Assembly: GCF_036013935.1 (NCBI RefSeq)
Contig: NZ_CP107902.1
Location: 2,203,001 to 2,267,000, forward strand
Length of the DNA stretch: 64,000 nucleotides
Source: Streptomyces sp. NBC_00461
Lineage (GTDB): Bacteria; Actinomycetota; Actinomycetes; Streptomycetales; Streptomycetaceae
Direction: 5' to 3'
Shown here: positions 56,925-64,000 of the stretch, in pieces
Numbering within the stretch: the first letter of the stretch is position 1
How the letters are laid out: each line of letters opens with the position of its first letter
The notes under the pieces: model-generated
Seen by the model: the letters and a program-made list of their open reading frames with translations, nothing else
What the model was told of the DNA's origin: nothing
Database searches by the model: none
Program-made: the position numbers and the translations under genes

Positions 56925-57632
56925 TCAGACCCCGGCCACCCCCAGCAGCCTCCCCGCCGCGTAGGTGACCCCCATCGCCAGGGCTCCGCCCACCGCGTTC
57001 CGCAGGACCGCACGCCCAGGTGCCGCGGAGCCGAGCCGTGCGCTGGACCAGCCGGTGAGGGCGAGAGCGGCCAGTACCGACACCACCGTGACCCACAGCC
57101 GCCAGTCCGACGGCGGCAGCACGATCGCCAGCAGCGGCAGCAGTGCCCCCACGGTGAACGCCAGGAAGCTCGCCCACGCCGCGTGCCACGGATTGGTCAG
57201 CTCGTCGGGATCGATGCCGAGCTCCACGCGCGCGTGCGCACGGAGCGGGTCGCGTTCCGTCAGCTGCTCGGCGGCCTCCCTGGCCACCTCGCGCGACATC
57301 CCCCGCTCCTGGAGCAGCTGGGTCAGTTCCTCCAGCTCGGCCTCAGGCTGCTCGCGCAGCTCCCGCCGCTCCAGGGCGAGGGCCGCCATCTCCGAGTCCC
57401 GCTGGGTGGAGACGGACACGTACTCGCCCGCGGCCATCGACATCGACCCGGCGAGCAGGCCCGCGAGCCCCGCGGTGAGCAGCGCCGAGCGGTTGTCGGT
57501 CGCACCGGCCACGCCGACGACGAGACCCGCGGTGGACACGATGCCGTCGTTCGCGCCCAGGACGGCAGCCCGCAGCCAGTTCAGCCGCGTGCCCAGCGAG
57601 CCCCCGTGCGCCTCGTCGTGCGTTGGTTCCAT
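56925..57632 (-). CDS. VIT1/CCC1 family transporter
   Basis: A 235-residue membrane protein with the VIT pattern: NWLRAAVLGANDGIVSTAGLVVGVAGA, then AGLLAGSMSMAAGEYVSVSTQRD, a cytoplasmic helical insert rich in Glu (EREELREQPEAELEEL-like) and three C-terminal helices. VIT family proteins move iron or manganese; the Glu-rich insert is the metal-binding region in plant VIT1. ATG 57632 is used; a GTG lies one codon upstream. Confidence 0.92.
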   Translation of the reverse strand: MEPTHDEAHGGSLGTRLNWLRAAVLGANDGIVSTAGLVVGVAGATDNRSALLTAGLAGLLAGSMSMAAGEYVSVSTQRDSEMAALALERRELREQPEAELEELTQLLQERGMSREVAREAAEQLTERDPLRAHARVELGIDPDELTNPWHAAWASFLAFTVGALLPLLAIVLPPSDWRLWVTVVSVLAALALTGWSSARLGSAAPGRAVLRNAVGGALAMGVTYAAGRLLGVAGV

Positions 57633-57659
57633 CACCCGGGGAGGATCCCACCCCGGGTC

Positions 57660-57824
57660 TCACCCCACCCGCAGCGACGCCCCTTTCGCGAACGCCGGGC
57701 TCGTCGCGTCGGCCGGCGGCGTTGCCAGCGGCCCGGCCAGTTCCGCCACGGCCGGCCCCACCTTCGCCGCGATCGGGTCCAGCAGGTCCAGGTCGAAGCC
57801 GTACACGCGGGCCGCGTTGCCGCC
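57660..57824 (-). pseudogene. Amidohydrolase C-terminal remnant
   Basis: On the minus strand a frame of about 55 codons ends at 57660 and reads GGNAARVYGFDLDLLDPIAA, then ATSPAFAKGASLRVG. This is the conserved C-terminal end of actinobacterial amidohydrolase-2 (TIM-barrel metal hydrolase) proteins, in which GGNAARVYGFD follows the last barrel strand. The barrel and metal ligands are missing. The sequence changes at about 57825 into transposase-like sequence. It lies on the same strand as the frameshifted decarboxylase gene, so the two may once have been an operon. Confidence 0.7.
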
Positions 57825-57941
57825 CGCACCGCGGCCCTGGCAGACTTCCTGCACACCCACAACCACCATCGCTGCCACACCGCACTCGGCGGCCGGCCAC
57901 CCATCAGCCGCGTCAACAACGCTACGGGTCAATACACCTAG
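57825..57941 (+). pseudogene. IS481-type transposase C-terminal remnant
   Basis: The plus strand reads FLHTHNHHRCHTALGGRPP followed by ISRVNNATGQYT and a TAG stop at 57939-57941. That is the ending of IS481-family DDE transposases (integrase core, YNxHRPHxALGGxPP). Only about 35 residues remain, without the catalytic Asp residues and without recognisable terminal inverted repeats. It abuts the amidohydrolase remnant and marks an old insertion with deletion. Confidence 0.75.
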
Positions 57942-57945
57942 GCGC

Positions 57946-58655
57946 TCACCCGTTCCACGGCCTTGCCGCGTTGGCCGCTCGTTTCTCGCCGATCGTGATG
58001 CCGAGCAGACGGCGGACCGGCAGGTCGGCCACCGGGTCATCCATGGACTCGCGCAGCACGACGTCCCCGGTGACGCGCTCCAGCCGGCGCACCTTCTCCT
58101 CGCGCAGGCAGTGCACGAGCACCGGGCCCGCGTCGAAGCCCGAACCGTCCACCGCGGGAAGGAACTTGAAGTAGAAGTCGGTCTTCCGGCTCGGCTCCGG
58201 CAGCGGCAGGTCCTCGCTCACCGCGCCGCGCACCTCGACGAAGGCGATGGAGTGCCGGGCGAGCGAGGCGTGGACGACGAGGCCGTCACGCTCGAGAGTC
58301 ACCTCGCCGAGCTTCTTGGCTCCCCGAAGACCTCGCGGCCGCCGGTGAGGGCCCGCTCCTGGGTCATCGGCATGACGAGCGGATACCAGCCGTCGACGCC
58401 GGCGTGCGAGGCGGCGACCGCGAACGAGCCCGCACCGAGCGGGTATCCGGGCAGCTCGACCTTGCTGATGCTCACCCGGGCCAGCCGCCGGCCCGTGGGT
58501 TTCAGGGGCGGCGGCAGGACCGCCGCGAGGGCGTCCGGGTCGGTCTCCCAGAGGGCCACCACACCGGTGGACCAGATGTCGGGAAGCCGTGCGCTCGCTG
58601 TGCGCGCGGCGGCGATCTCCGCCTCGGTCCGTGCGCCGTACCGTACGCGTGCCAT
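57946..58655 (-). pseudogene. Acetoacetate decarboxylase family gene with a frameshift
   Basis: The gene starts at ATG 58655 and encodes a clear decarboxylase N-terminus (RLPDIWSTGVVALWETDPDALA, then LGAGSFAVAASHAGVDGWYPLVMPM). At about 58,318-58,323 the frame changes after EVFGEP. The rest (KKLGEVTLERDGLVVHASLA to PVRRLLGITIGEKRAANAARP) continues one base out of frame to 57946. One missing base explains it. The break falls at the PKK motif that carries the catalytic Lys in this family. If the base were restored the protein would be about 236 residues, the normal length. Either a real mutation or a sequencing error. Confidence 0.85.
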
Positions 58656-58837
58656 ACGCCGCACCGCCCCTCCGTCGACCGTCACACGCCGGGCGGGCAG
58701 CACGCTTGCACCGGGTGCCGAAAGGGTCCATAGCCGTGGGCACAGACATTCGCGCCATTCGCGGCACCCGAACAGACGGGCGCGCAAGGGCACCTGACGG
58801 ACAGGACTGTCAGTGGCGGCCCGTATCCTCAGGGACC

Positions 58838-59821
58838 ATGCTCGAAGACCTGACGACCGCCGCGTCCTCCCCGACGACGTGGCCGACCGCGTATCCGCAG
58901 GGATACGCGGTCGTTGACGTGGAGACCACCGGACTGGCGCGGGACGACCGGATAATCTCCGCGGCCGTCTACCGGCTGGACGCGCGCGGCGAGGTCGAGG
59001 ACCACTGGTACACCACTGTCAACCCGGAGCGGGACCCGGGGCCGGTGTGGATCCACGGTCTGACGAGCGAGGCACTGGAGGGCGCGCCCCTCTTCCAGGA
59101 CATCGCCGAGGAGTTCGCGACCCGGCTGGACGGCAGGGTCCTCGTCGCGCACAACGCCGTCTTCGACTGGCAGATGATCGCGCGGGAGTACGCGCGCGCG
59201 AAGAGCGAGGCACCGGTGCGTCAGCGGCTGTGCACCATCGCGCTCTCCAAGGAGCTGGGCCTGCCGCTGCCCAACCACAAGCTGGAGTCGCTGGCCGCCC
59301 ACTTCGGCGTCGTACAGCAGCGCGCGCACCACGCGCTGGACGACGCGCGCGTGCTGGCGGAGGCGTTCCGGCCGAGCCTGAGGGCCGCGGCGGCGCGGGG
59401 CGTACGGCTGCCGCTGCTGGAGTGCCGGCCGCTGACGGAGTGGAGCGACCGGCCGGTGCCGCGTCAGTCCGGCGGTGGCTACGGCAGCTATCGGCCGACC
59501 AGTTGGCGTCCGTCCCGCAAAAGGCCCGCATGCCCTCATCCCAACCCGGGGCGTTACGAAGACGGCAAACCGCTCAAGCAGGGCATGCGGGTGGCCTTCT
59601 CCGGGGACACCTCGGTCGAGCGCGACCTGTTGGAGGACCGCGCCGTCGAGGCCGGTCTGCATGTCGCGACGAGCCTGTCCCGGCTGACCAGCCTGCTCGT
59701 CACGAACGACCCGGACTCGGCCACGTCGAAGGTGGTCAAGGCCCGGCAGTTCGGCACCCCGGTGGTGGACGAGGCGGCGTTCGGGCAGTTGCTCAGGGAT
59801 GTTGAGCCCGCGGACGGGTGA
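58838..59821 (+). CDS. DEDDh 3'-5' exonuclease with C-terminal BRCT domain
   Basis: A 327-residue protein. The exonuclease domain (about residues 20-195) has VVDVETTG, HNAVFDWQM and HHALDDARVLAEA, giving the D, E, D, H and D active site, as in DNA polymerase III epsilon. A BRCT domain (about 235-320) follows after a Arg/Pro-rich linker: GMRVAFSGDTSVERDLLEDRAVEAG, then SRLTSLLVTNDPDSATSKVVKARQFG. The start is ATG 58838; TATCCT lies 8 nt upstream. The role is probably DNA repair or proofreading. Confidence 0.93.
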   Translation: MLEDLTTAASSPTTWPTAYPQGYAVVDVETTGLARDDRIISAAVYRLDARGEVEDHWYTTVNPERDPGPVWIHGLTSEALEGAPLFQDIAEEFATRLDGRVLVAHNAVFDWQMIAREYARAKSEAPVRQRLCTIALSKELGLPLPNHKLESLAAHFGVVQQRAHHALDDARVLAEAFRPSLRAAAARGVRLPLLECRPLTEWSDRPVPRQSGGGYGSYRPTSWRPSRKRPACPHPNPGRYEDGKPLKQGMRVAFSGDTSVERDLLEDRAVEAGLHVATSLSRLTSLLVTNDPDSATSKVVKARQFGTPVVDEAAFGQLLRDVEPADG

Positions 59822-59901
59822 CCCGTACGGACGGGTGATTGCCACGCGACTCGCCCGCCGTCCGCTCGCCCGCGCGCCGGCGAAGGCTCACCCTGTGGCG
59901 C

Positions 59902-60135
59902 ATGGCGACCTGTGAAGTATGTGGCAATGACTACGGAATGTCCTTCGAGGTGCATGCGCAAGGAGCGGTGCACGTCTTCGACTGCTTCTCCTGCGCGATC
60001 CACCGCATGGCACCCGTGTGCGAGCACTGTCGTGTGCAGATCATCGGCCAGGGCGTCGAGGTCGAGGGCCAGTGGTACTGCGGCGCGCACTGCGCCCGTG
60101 CGGAGGGCAAGGTGGGGATCATCGACAAGGTGTAA
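59902..60135 (+). CDS. Small LIM/zinc-ribbon-like protein
   Basis: A 77-residue protein with C4, C7, then CFSC (about 28-31) plus H, then CEHC (about 40-43), and CGAHC (about 61-65). The eight Cys and His residues form two CxxC-based zinc sites spaced like a LIM domain. The start ATG 59902 gives MATCEVCGNDYG. The function is unknown; it lies between the exonuclease and SURF1 genes. Confidence 0.85.
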   Translation: MATCEVCGNDYGMSFEVHAQGAVHVFDCFSCAIHRMAPVCEHCRVQIIGQGVEVEGQWYCGAHCARAEGKVGIIDKV

Positions 60136-60172
60136 CCCGCGACCCGCCCGATCGCGCCCCACGACCGAGTTG

Positions 60173-60178
60173 TACGGT
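60173..60178 (+). promoter_or_regulatory. -10 element for a probably leaderless SURF1 mRNA
   Basis: TACGGT lies 6 nt before the GTG at 60185 and no Shine-Dalgarno motif intervenes. Confidence 0.45.
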
Positions 60179-60184
60179 CGTGGG

Positions 60185-60976
60185 GTGTACCGCTTCCTGT
60201 TGTCCCGGCAGTGGGTGATCCTCACCCTGATCGCCCTTGTCCTGATCCCCACGATGATCAGGCTGGGCATCTGGCAGAAGCACCGCTACGAGATGCGGAC
60301 CGCCCGCAACGACCTCGTCTCCTCGGCACTGCACGCCAAGCCGGTCCCCGTGGAGCGGCTGACCTCCCCCGGGCACGCGGTCACGAGCACCGAGAAGTAC
60401 CGCACGGTCACCGTGACGGGCACCTTCGACACCGCCCGCGAGGTCGTCGTCCGGCGCCGCACCAACGACGACGACGAGGTCGGCTTCCACGTCCTGACCC
60501 CACTCGTCCTGACGGACGGCAAGGTGGTGCTCGTCAACCGTGGCTGGATCCCGGCGAACGGCGCGCAGACCGCCTTCCCGAAGATCCCCACGCCCCCGGC
60601 CGGCAAGGTCACCATCGAGGGCCGCCTGAAGGCCGACGAGACCACCGCGACGAGCGGCATCAAGGAGATCAAGGGTCTGCCGGCCCGGCAGATCATGCTG
60701 ATCAACAGCGAGGAGCAGGCGCGGCGGCTCGGCGCCGAGGTCCTCGGCGGTTATGTCGAGCAGACTGCGCCCGAGGCGAAGGGCGGCAGTCCCGAGCAGA
60801 TCTCGGATCCCGGCAGCGAGGACGCACCGCTGAACTACGCGTACATGATCCAGTGGTGGCTGTTCGCCGCGGGCGTCCCGTACGGCTGGTGGGTTCTCGT
60901 ACGGCGGGAGCGGCGCGACCGGGCGGAGGCGGCGGCCAAGGAGAGCGCGGAGGAAGCGGAACCGGCCGCGGTGTGA
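60185..60976 (+). CDS. SURF1 family cytochrome oxidase assembly protein
   Basis: A 263-residue membrane protein with two helices, one N-terminal (VILTLIALVLIPTMIRLGIWQ) and one C-terminal (YMIQWWLFAAGVPYGWWVLV). The periplasmic loop has the SURF1 signature VLVNRGWIP after RTVTVTGTFD. SURF1 helps insert haem a into cytochrome aa3 oxidase. The GTG start at 60185 directly precedes YRFLLSRQW, the usual N-terminus in Streptomyces. Confidence 0.93.
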   Translation: MYRFLLSRQWVILTLIALVLIPTMIRLGIWQKHRYEMRTARNDLVSSALHAKPVPVERLTSPGHAVTSTEKYRTVTVTGTFDTAREVVVRRRTNDDDEVGFHVLTPLVLTDGKVVLVNRGWIPANGAQTAFPKIPTPPAGKVTIEGRLKADETTATSGIKEIKGLPARQIMLINSEEQARRLGAEVLGGYVEQTAPEAKGGSPEQISDPGSEDAPLNYAYMIQWWLFAAGVPYGWWVLVRRERRDRAEAAAKESAEEAEPAAV

Positions 60977-61030
60977 GCCTCCCGCCTCCGGCCCTGTGAC
61001 CCGCCTTGTGCTCCTGGGCCGTTGCGGCCC

Positions 61031-61966
61031 TCACCGGCCGAGACGGTCGCGCCAGTACAGGAACGTGCGCTCCGGCTCGGGCAGCAGCTCCCAGGGATGG
61101 GATGTCATGTGGCGGCCGATGCGCCGGAAGACGGCGGCGGCCTCGGCCGGGCGGTGGATGCGGATCAGGGCGAACGCGAGGACGTTGAGGTCGGCGACGG
61201 CCTCGGCGTGCGGCGCGGCGGCGGCGGCGGAGAACCAGTCGGTCAGGGCCGCGGCCACCTCGTCGGCCGCCCGGGGTTCGTGCCAGTGGCTGTCGGCCAC
61301 GAGGGGCATCTGCCGGTGCCGGTGGGCGACGAGTTCCACGCGGGCCGCGACGGGGAGCAGGGCGAGCGGTGACCCGTGCGGCGCGCGGGCCGCGCCCTGA
61401 TGCGCGAAGTCCAGCATGTCGACGACCGTGCCGTGGCCGCGCGGCGACAGGTAGCGCAGCAGCTGGTGGTAGGCGGTGCGGAGCAAGGGGGCGCGGGTGA
61501 CTGCCTCGGTCCACACCGGGACCGCGTCACGGACCGGTACCGCGAAGGAGTGCATCAACTCCAGCAGCGCCAGCCAGGGGACCGGGTCCTCGGGGCAGCA
61601 GTCGGCCGCCCGCAGGCACGCCCGCTCGGCCTCCCGCGCGGCGCCCCGACCCTCGGCCGCGGCCCGCACCGACCGCTCCCAGGCCCTCAGTACCAGGGCG
61701 TCCCCGTCGCCGGGCCGGTCGGCGGACCATCGTTCGGAGACCGAGGGTGGCAGGTTCCGCGCCAGCACGGCGACCCGGTGCACCCGGCGGTCCCAGTCCC
61801 GCCCCGTGTCCTCCAGCAGGTCGGCGACCGGCTCCCAGAGCGGACGGGTGCGCCCGGCGCCGAGCCCGTGGAGCTGCCGGCCGGGGCGGAGTTCGTCCAA
61901 GGTCGAGTGCAGCGCGTGGTCGTCGAGCTCCGGGCGGATCAGCAGGGCTGTGCGGCGTCTGAACAT
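61031..61966 (-). CDS. Helical-repeat hypothetical protein
   Basis: A 311-residue protein beginning FRRRTALLIRPELDDHALHS and rich in Ala, Arg and Glu. Paired helices such as VLRAWERSVRAAAEG, ACLRAADCCPEDPVPWLALLELM and EAAAVFRRIGRHMTSHPWE look like a TPR-like superhelix. No catalytic motif is seen. The start ATG 61966 has AGGA upstream. The frame continues to 62278, but that part overlaps the ybdD gene and has no conserved sequence. Confidence 0.8.
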   Translation of the reverse strand: MFRRRTALLIRPELDDHALHSTLDELRPGRQLHGLGAGRTRPLWEPVADLLEDTGRDWDRRVHRVAVLARNLPPSVSERWSADRPGDGDALVLRAWERSVRAAAEGRGAAREAERACLRAADCCPEDPVPWLALLELMHSFAVPVRDAVPVWTEAVTRAPLLRTAYHQLLRYLSPRGHGTVVDMLDFAHQGAARAPHGSPLALLPVAARVELVAHRHRQMPLVADSHWHEPRAADEVAAALTDWFSAAAAAPHAEAVADLNVLAFALIRIHRPAEAAAVFRRIGRHMTSHPWELLPEPERTFLYWRDRLGR

Positions 61967-62003
61967 CGGTCCTGTTTCCCTGACTCCTGAGTCGCGTGCC
62001 TGA

Positions 62004-62034
62004 GGGGCGGGCGCGCCGATCGGGCGCCCGCCCC
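62004..62034. terminator. Hairpin between ybdD and the helical-repeat gene
   Basis: GGGGCGGGCGC and its exact complement form an 11-bp stem with a 9-nt loop, 30 nt after the ybdD stop. Confidence 0.75.
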
Positions 62035-62064
62035 TGGGACCTGTCCGGCGGATCAGGCCCCGGG

Positions 62065-62253
62065 TCAGCAGCAGCGACCCTGCGGATGGGCCTCCCGGTG
62101 CAGCGTGCGCAGCACCTGGTACTCGCGGCGGGTCGGGACCGGTGCGAGCGGGTGGTGGCGCCGGTGACGCTCGCAGTAACGGTCGTACTCGGCCTCCCCG
62201 GTCAGCTCCCGCAGGTACCAGCCGACCGACCGAACCCACTGCCGGGCGTTCAC
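62065..62253 (-). CDS. ybdD: YbdD/YjiX family protein
   Basis: A 62-residue protein reading VGWYLRELTGEAEYDRYCERH and then REYQVLRTLHREAHPQGRCC, which matches the YbdD/YjiX (DUF466) family. In E. coli, ybdD lies beside cstA and the homologous yjiX beside yjiY; both transporters import pyruvate. Here the GTG start overlaps the cstA TGA by 4 nt, so production is coupled. It is probably an accessory subunit of the carbon starvation transporter. Confidence 0.93.
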   Translation of the reverse strand: MNARQWVRSVGWYLRELTGEAEYDRYCERHRRHHPLAPVPTRREYQVLRTLHREAHPQGRCC

Positions 62254-64000
62254 GACCGGGCCCCCACCAGCGGTTCACCGGCCTGCTCGGGCAGGTCGAT
62301 ACGGGACTCGACGTACGGCGCCTCGGTGGTCGGCAGTGCGCCCGGGGACCGTACGGCTCGTACGCACACCACCGCGGCGTTCACGATCACGACCGCGACC
62401 AGCAGCAGGAAGAGCGCGATCAGTACACCGTCGACCGTGGAGTTGGTGACCACGGTGTGCATGTCGTCGAGGGTCTTGGCGGGCGGAAGAACCTGCTTCG
62501 CGTCGATGCCGTCGGTGTACTTGGCGCGCTGGGCGAAGAAGCCGATCTTGGGGTCGTCGGAGAAGATCTTCTGCCAGCCCGCGGTGAAGGTGACCGCGGT
62601 GACCCAGGCGAGCGGGATTCCGGTGACCCAGGCCCAGCGCAGCCGCCCGGACTTGATCAGGACCGTCGTGCAGACCGTCAGGGCGACGGCGGCCAGGAGC
62701 TGGTTCGCGATGCCGAAGAGCGGGAAGAGCTGGTTGATTCCACCCAGCGGGTCGGTGGCGCCGGTGTAGAGGAAGTAGCCCCAGGCGGCGACGACCAGAC
62801 CGCTGCACAGCCAGATGCCGGGCTTCCAGTTGACCCGGCCCATCGGCTTCCACACGTTGCCCAGCATGTCCTGGAGCATGAAGCGCCCGACCCGGGTGCC
62901 CGCGTCGACCGTGGTCAGGATGAACAGCGCCTCGAACATGATCGCGAAGTGGTACCAGAAGGCCTTCATCGCGGTGCCGCCGAAGATGCCGGAGAAGATC
63001 TCCGACATGCCGACCGCGAGGGTCGGGGCGCCGCCGGAGCGGGCGATGAGGGTCTGCTCCTCCACCGCACCGGCCGCGTGGGTGAGCTGGTCGGGGGTGA
63101 TGGTGAAGCCGAGGCCGGCGACGGCGTGGGACGCCGACTCCGCCGTCGTACCGAGGAGTCCGGCGGGTGCGTTCATCGCGTAGTACAGGCCCGGCTCCAG
63201 GGCGGCCGCGGCGATCAGCGCCATGATCGCGACGAACGACTCCATGAGCATGGCGCCGTAGCCGATCATCCGGACCTGGGACTCCTTCTGGATCAGCTTC
63301 GGAGTCGTACCGGAGGAGACCAGGGCGTGGAAGCCGGACAGGGCGCCGCAGGCGATGGTGATGAACAGGAAGGGGAAGAGGGAGCCGGCGAAGACCGGGC
63401 CCGCTCCCGAGGTCGCGAACTTGCTGACCGCGTCCGCGTGCAGGACCGGGGCGGCCACGACCACGCCGATCGCGAGCAGCGCGATGGTGCCGATCTTCAT
63501 GAAGGTGGAGAGGTAGTCGCGCGGGGCCAGCAGCATCCACACGGGCAGGACCGAGGCGACGAAGCCGTAGCCGATGAGACAGAAGACGAGGGTCGTCGGG
63601 CTGAGGGTGAAGGCGGAGGCCAGTGAGGAGCCCTGGATCCAGCTGCCGCCGATGATCGCCAGCAGGAGCAGCGCCACGCCGATGAGGCTGGTCTCCACGA
63701 CCCGGCCCGGGCGGATGCGGTGCATCCAGAAGCCCATGAACAGGGCGATGGGAACGGTCATGGCGACGGAGAAGGTGCCCCAGGGGGAATGTGCGAGGGC
63801 ATTGACGACGACCAGGGCCAGCACACCCAGCAGGATGATCATGATGGCGAACACGGCGATCAGGGCCGCGGCTCCGCCCGCCCGACCGATCTCGTCCCGT
63901 GCCATCTGCCCGAGCGACTTGCCGTCCCGTCGCATCGACAGGAACAGGACCACCATGTCCTGCACCGCCCCCGCGAAGATCACCCCGGCCACGATCCAGA
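62250..64000 (-). CDS. cstA: Carbon starvation protein CstA, 5' end beyond the window
   Basis: The visible 583 codons encode a many-helix CstA protein. The frame stays open to the right edge, where it reads WIVAGVIFAGAVQDMVVLF, the conserved region about 100 residues into the family. Other hallmarks are RRDGKSLGQMARDEIG, the HALVSSGTTPKLI segment and a long hydrophobic C-terminal half. CstA takes up pyruvate or peptides during carbon starvation. The gene is incomplete here; a GTG at 63992 is internal, not the start. Confidence 0.96.
   Translation of the reverse strand, partial: WIVAGVIFAGAVQDMVVLFLSMRRDGKSLGQMARDEIGRAGGAAALIAVFAIMIILLGVLALVVVNALAHSPWGTFSVAMTVPIALFMGFWMHRIRPGRVVETSLIGVALLLLAIIGGSWIQGSSLASAFTLSPTTLVFCLIGYGFVASVLPVWMLLAPRDYLSTFMKIGTIALLAIGVVVAAPVLHADAVSKFATSGAGPVFAGSLFPFLFITIACGALSGFHALVSSGTTPKLIQKESQVRMIGYGAMLMESFVAIMALIAAAALEPGLYYAMNAPAGLLGTTAESASHAVAGLGFTITPDQLTHAAGAVEEQTLIARSGGAPTLAVGMSEIFSGIFGGTAMKAFWYHFAIMFEALFILTTVDAGTRVGRFMLQDMLGNVWKPMGRVNWKPGIWLCSGLVVAAWGYFLYTGATDPLGGINQLFPLFGIANQLLAAVALTVCTTVLIKSGRLRWAWVTGIPLAWVTAVTFTAGWQKIFSDDPKIGFFAQRAKYTDGIDAKQVLPPAKTLDDMHTVVTNSTVDGVLIALFLLLVAVVIVNAAVVCVRAVRSPGALPTTEAPYVESRIDLPEQAGEPLVGARS

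Noticed and set aside
63990..63992. GTG at 63992 as the start of cstA
   Set aside because: The upstream codons continue the conserved helix (WIVAGVIFAG) and CstA proteins are about 100 residues longer, so the true start is outside the window.

Overview
This is a high-GC actinobacterial chromosome segment, almost certainly Streptomyces. Evidence for this is the strong G/C third-position bias, frequent GTG and TTG starts, a 16S-23S-5S operon without spacer tRNAs, a chaplin gene (chpE-like), a DmdR/IdeR-type iron box and a tlyA-nadK-recN cluster. It looks like a housekeeping part of the chromosome core. I see no prophage, CRISPR array or intact insertion sequence.

Layout. 0-5.2 kb (minus strand): start of a glycosyltransferase, an MraY/WecA-like membrane protein, recN, nadK, tlyA and a small conserved gene; an SCP2-like gene diverges from it. 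5.5-8.5 kb: iron-siderophore ABC importer (two permeases and an ATPase) behind an iron box. 8.6-13.1 kb: HAD phosphatase, DUF1015 protein, and a TPR protein with a very long Arg/Asp/Gly repeat region. 13.2-18.8 kb: rRNA operon on the minus strand with tandem promoter region and strong terminator. 19-25.2 kb: 3-methyladenine glycosylase, Spo0M, PEBP, HNH protein, SPFH/NfeD pair, ABC ATPase and an unknown. 25.4-30.7 kb: chaplin E, a GAF-kinase/NarL two-component pair, SDR plus QueA-like gene, and a secreted lytic transglycosylase. 30.8-37.8 kb: FHA-ABC transporter, a large membrane protein, serB, a SixA-type phosphatase and a small membrane protein. 38-45.4 kb: CynX/NimT-type permease with divergent GntR regulator, fabG-fabI, tldD-tldE. 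45.4-53.1 kb: tyrS, small membrane and zinc proteins, moaA, an acetate-type symporter with its DUF485 partner, and a secreted subtilase. 53.2-64 kb: CoA-transferase, CopD protein, zinc alcohol dehydrogenase, VIT protein, a decayed catabolic locus (amidohydrolase stub, IS481 tail, frameshifted acetoacetate decarboxylase), exonuclease-BRCT, small zinc protein, SURF1, an unknown, and ybdD-cstA running off the end.

How the genes fit together. Functional pairs are held together by 4-nt stop/start overlaps (tlyA-nadK, the iron importer, SDR-QueA-like, tldD-tldE, DUF485-symporter, cstA-ybdD), and convergent genes are separated by long perfect hairpins. Several genes have a -10 element only 6-9 nt before the start codon, suggesting leaderless mRNAs. 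In three of them the likely operator overlaps that promoter: the iron box at 8.5 kb, a dyad at 39.5 kb and a palindrome at 53.2 kb.

Most of the window is ordinary Streptomyces core. The points most worth a second look are the decayed locus at 57.66-58.66 kb, the repeat-rich TPR protein downstream of the rRNA operon, the DosR-like boxes at 27.7 kb, the two palindromic operators, and the QueA-like protein.
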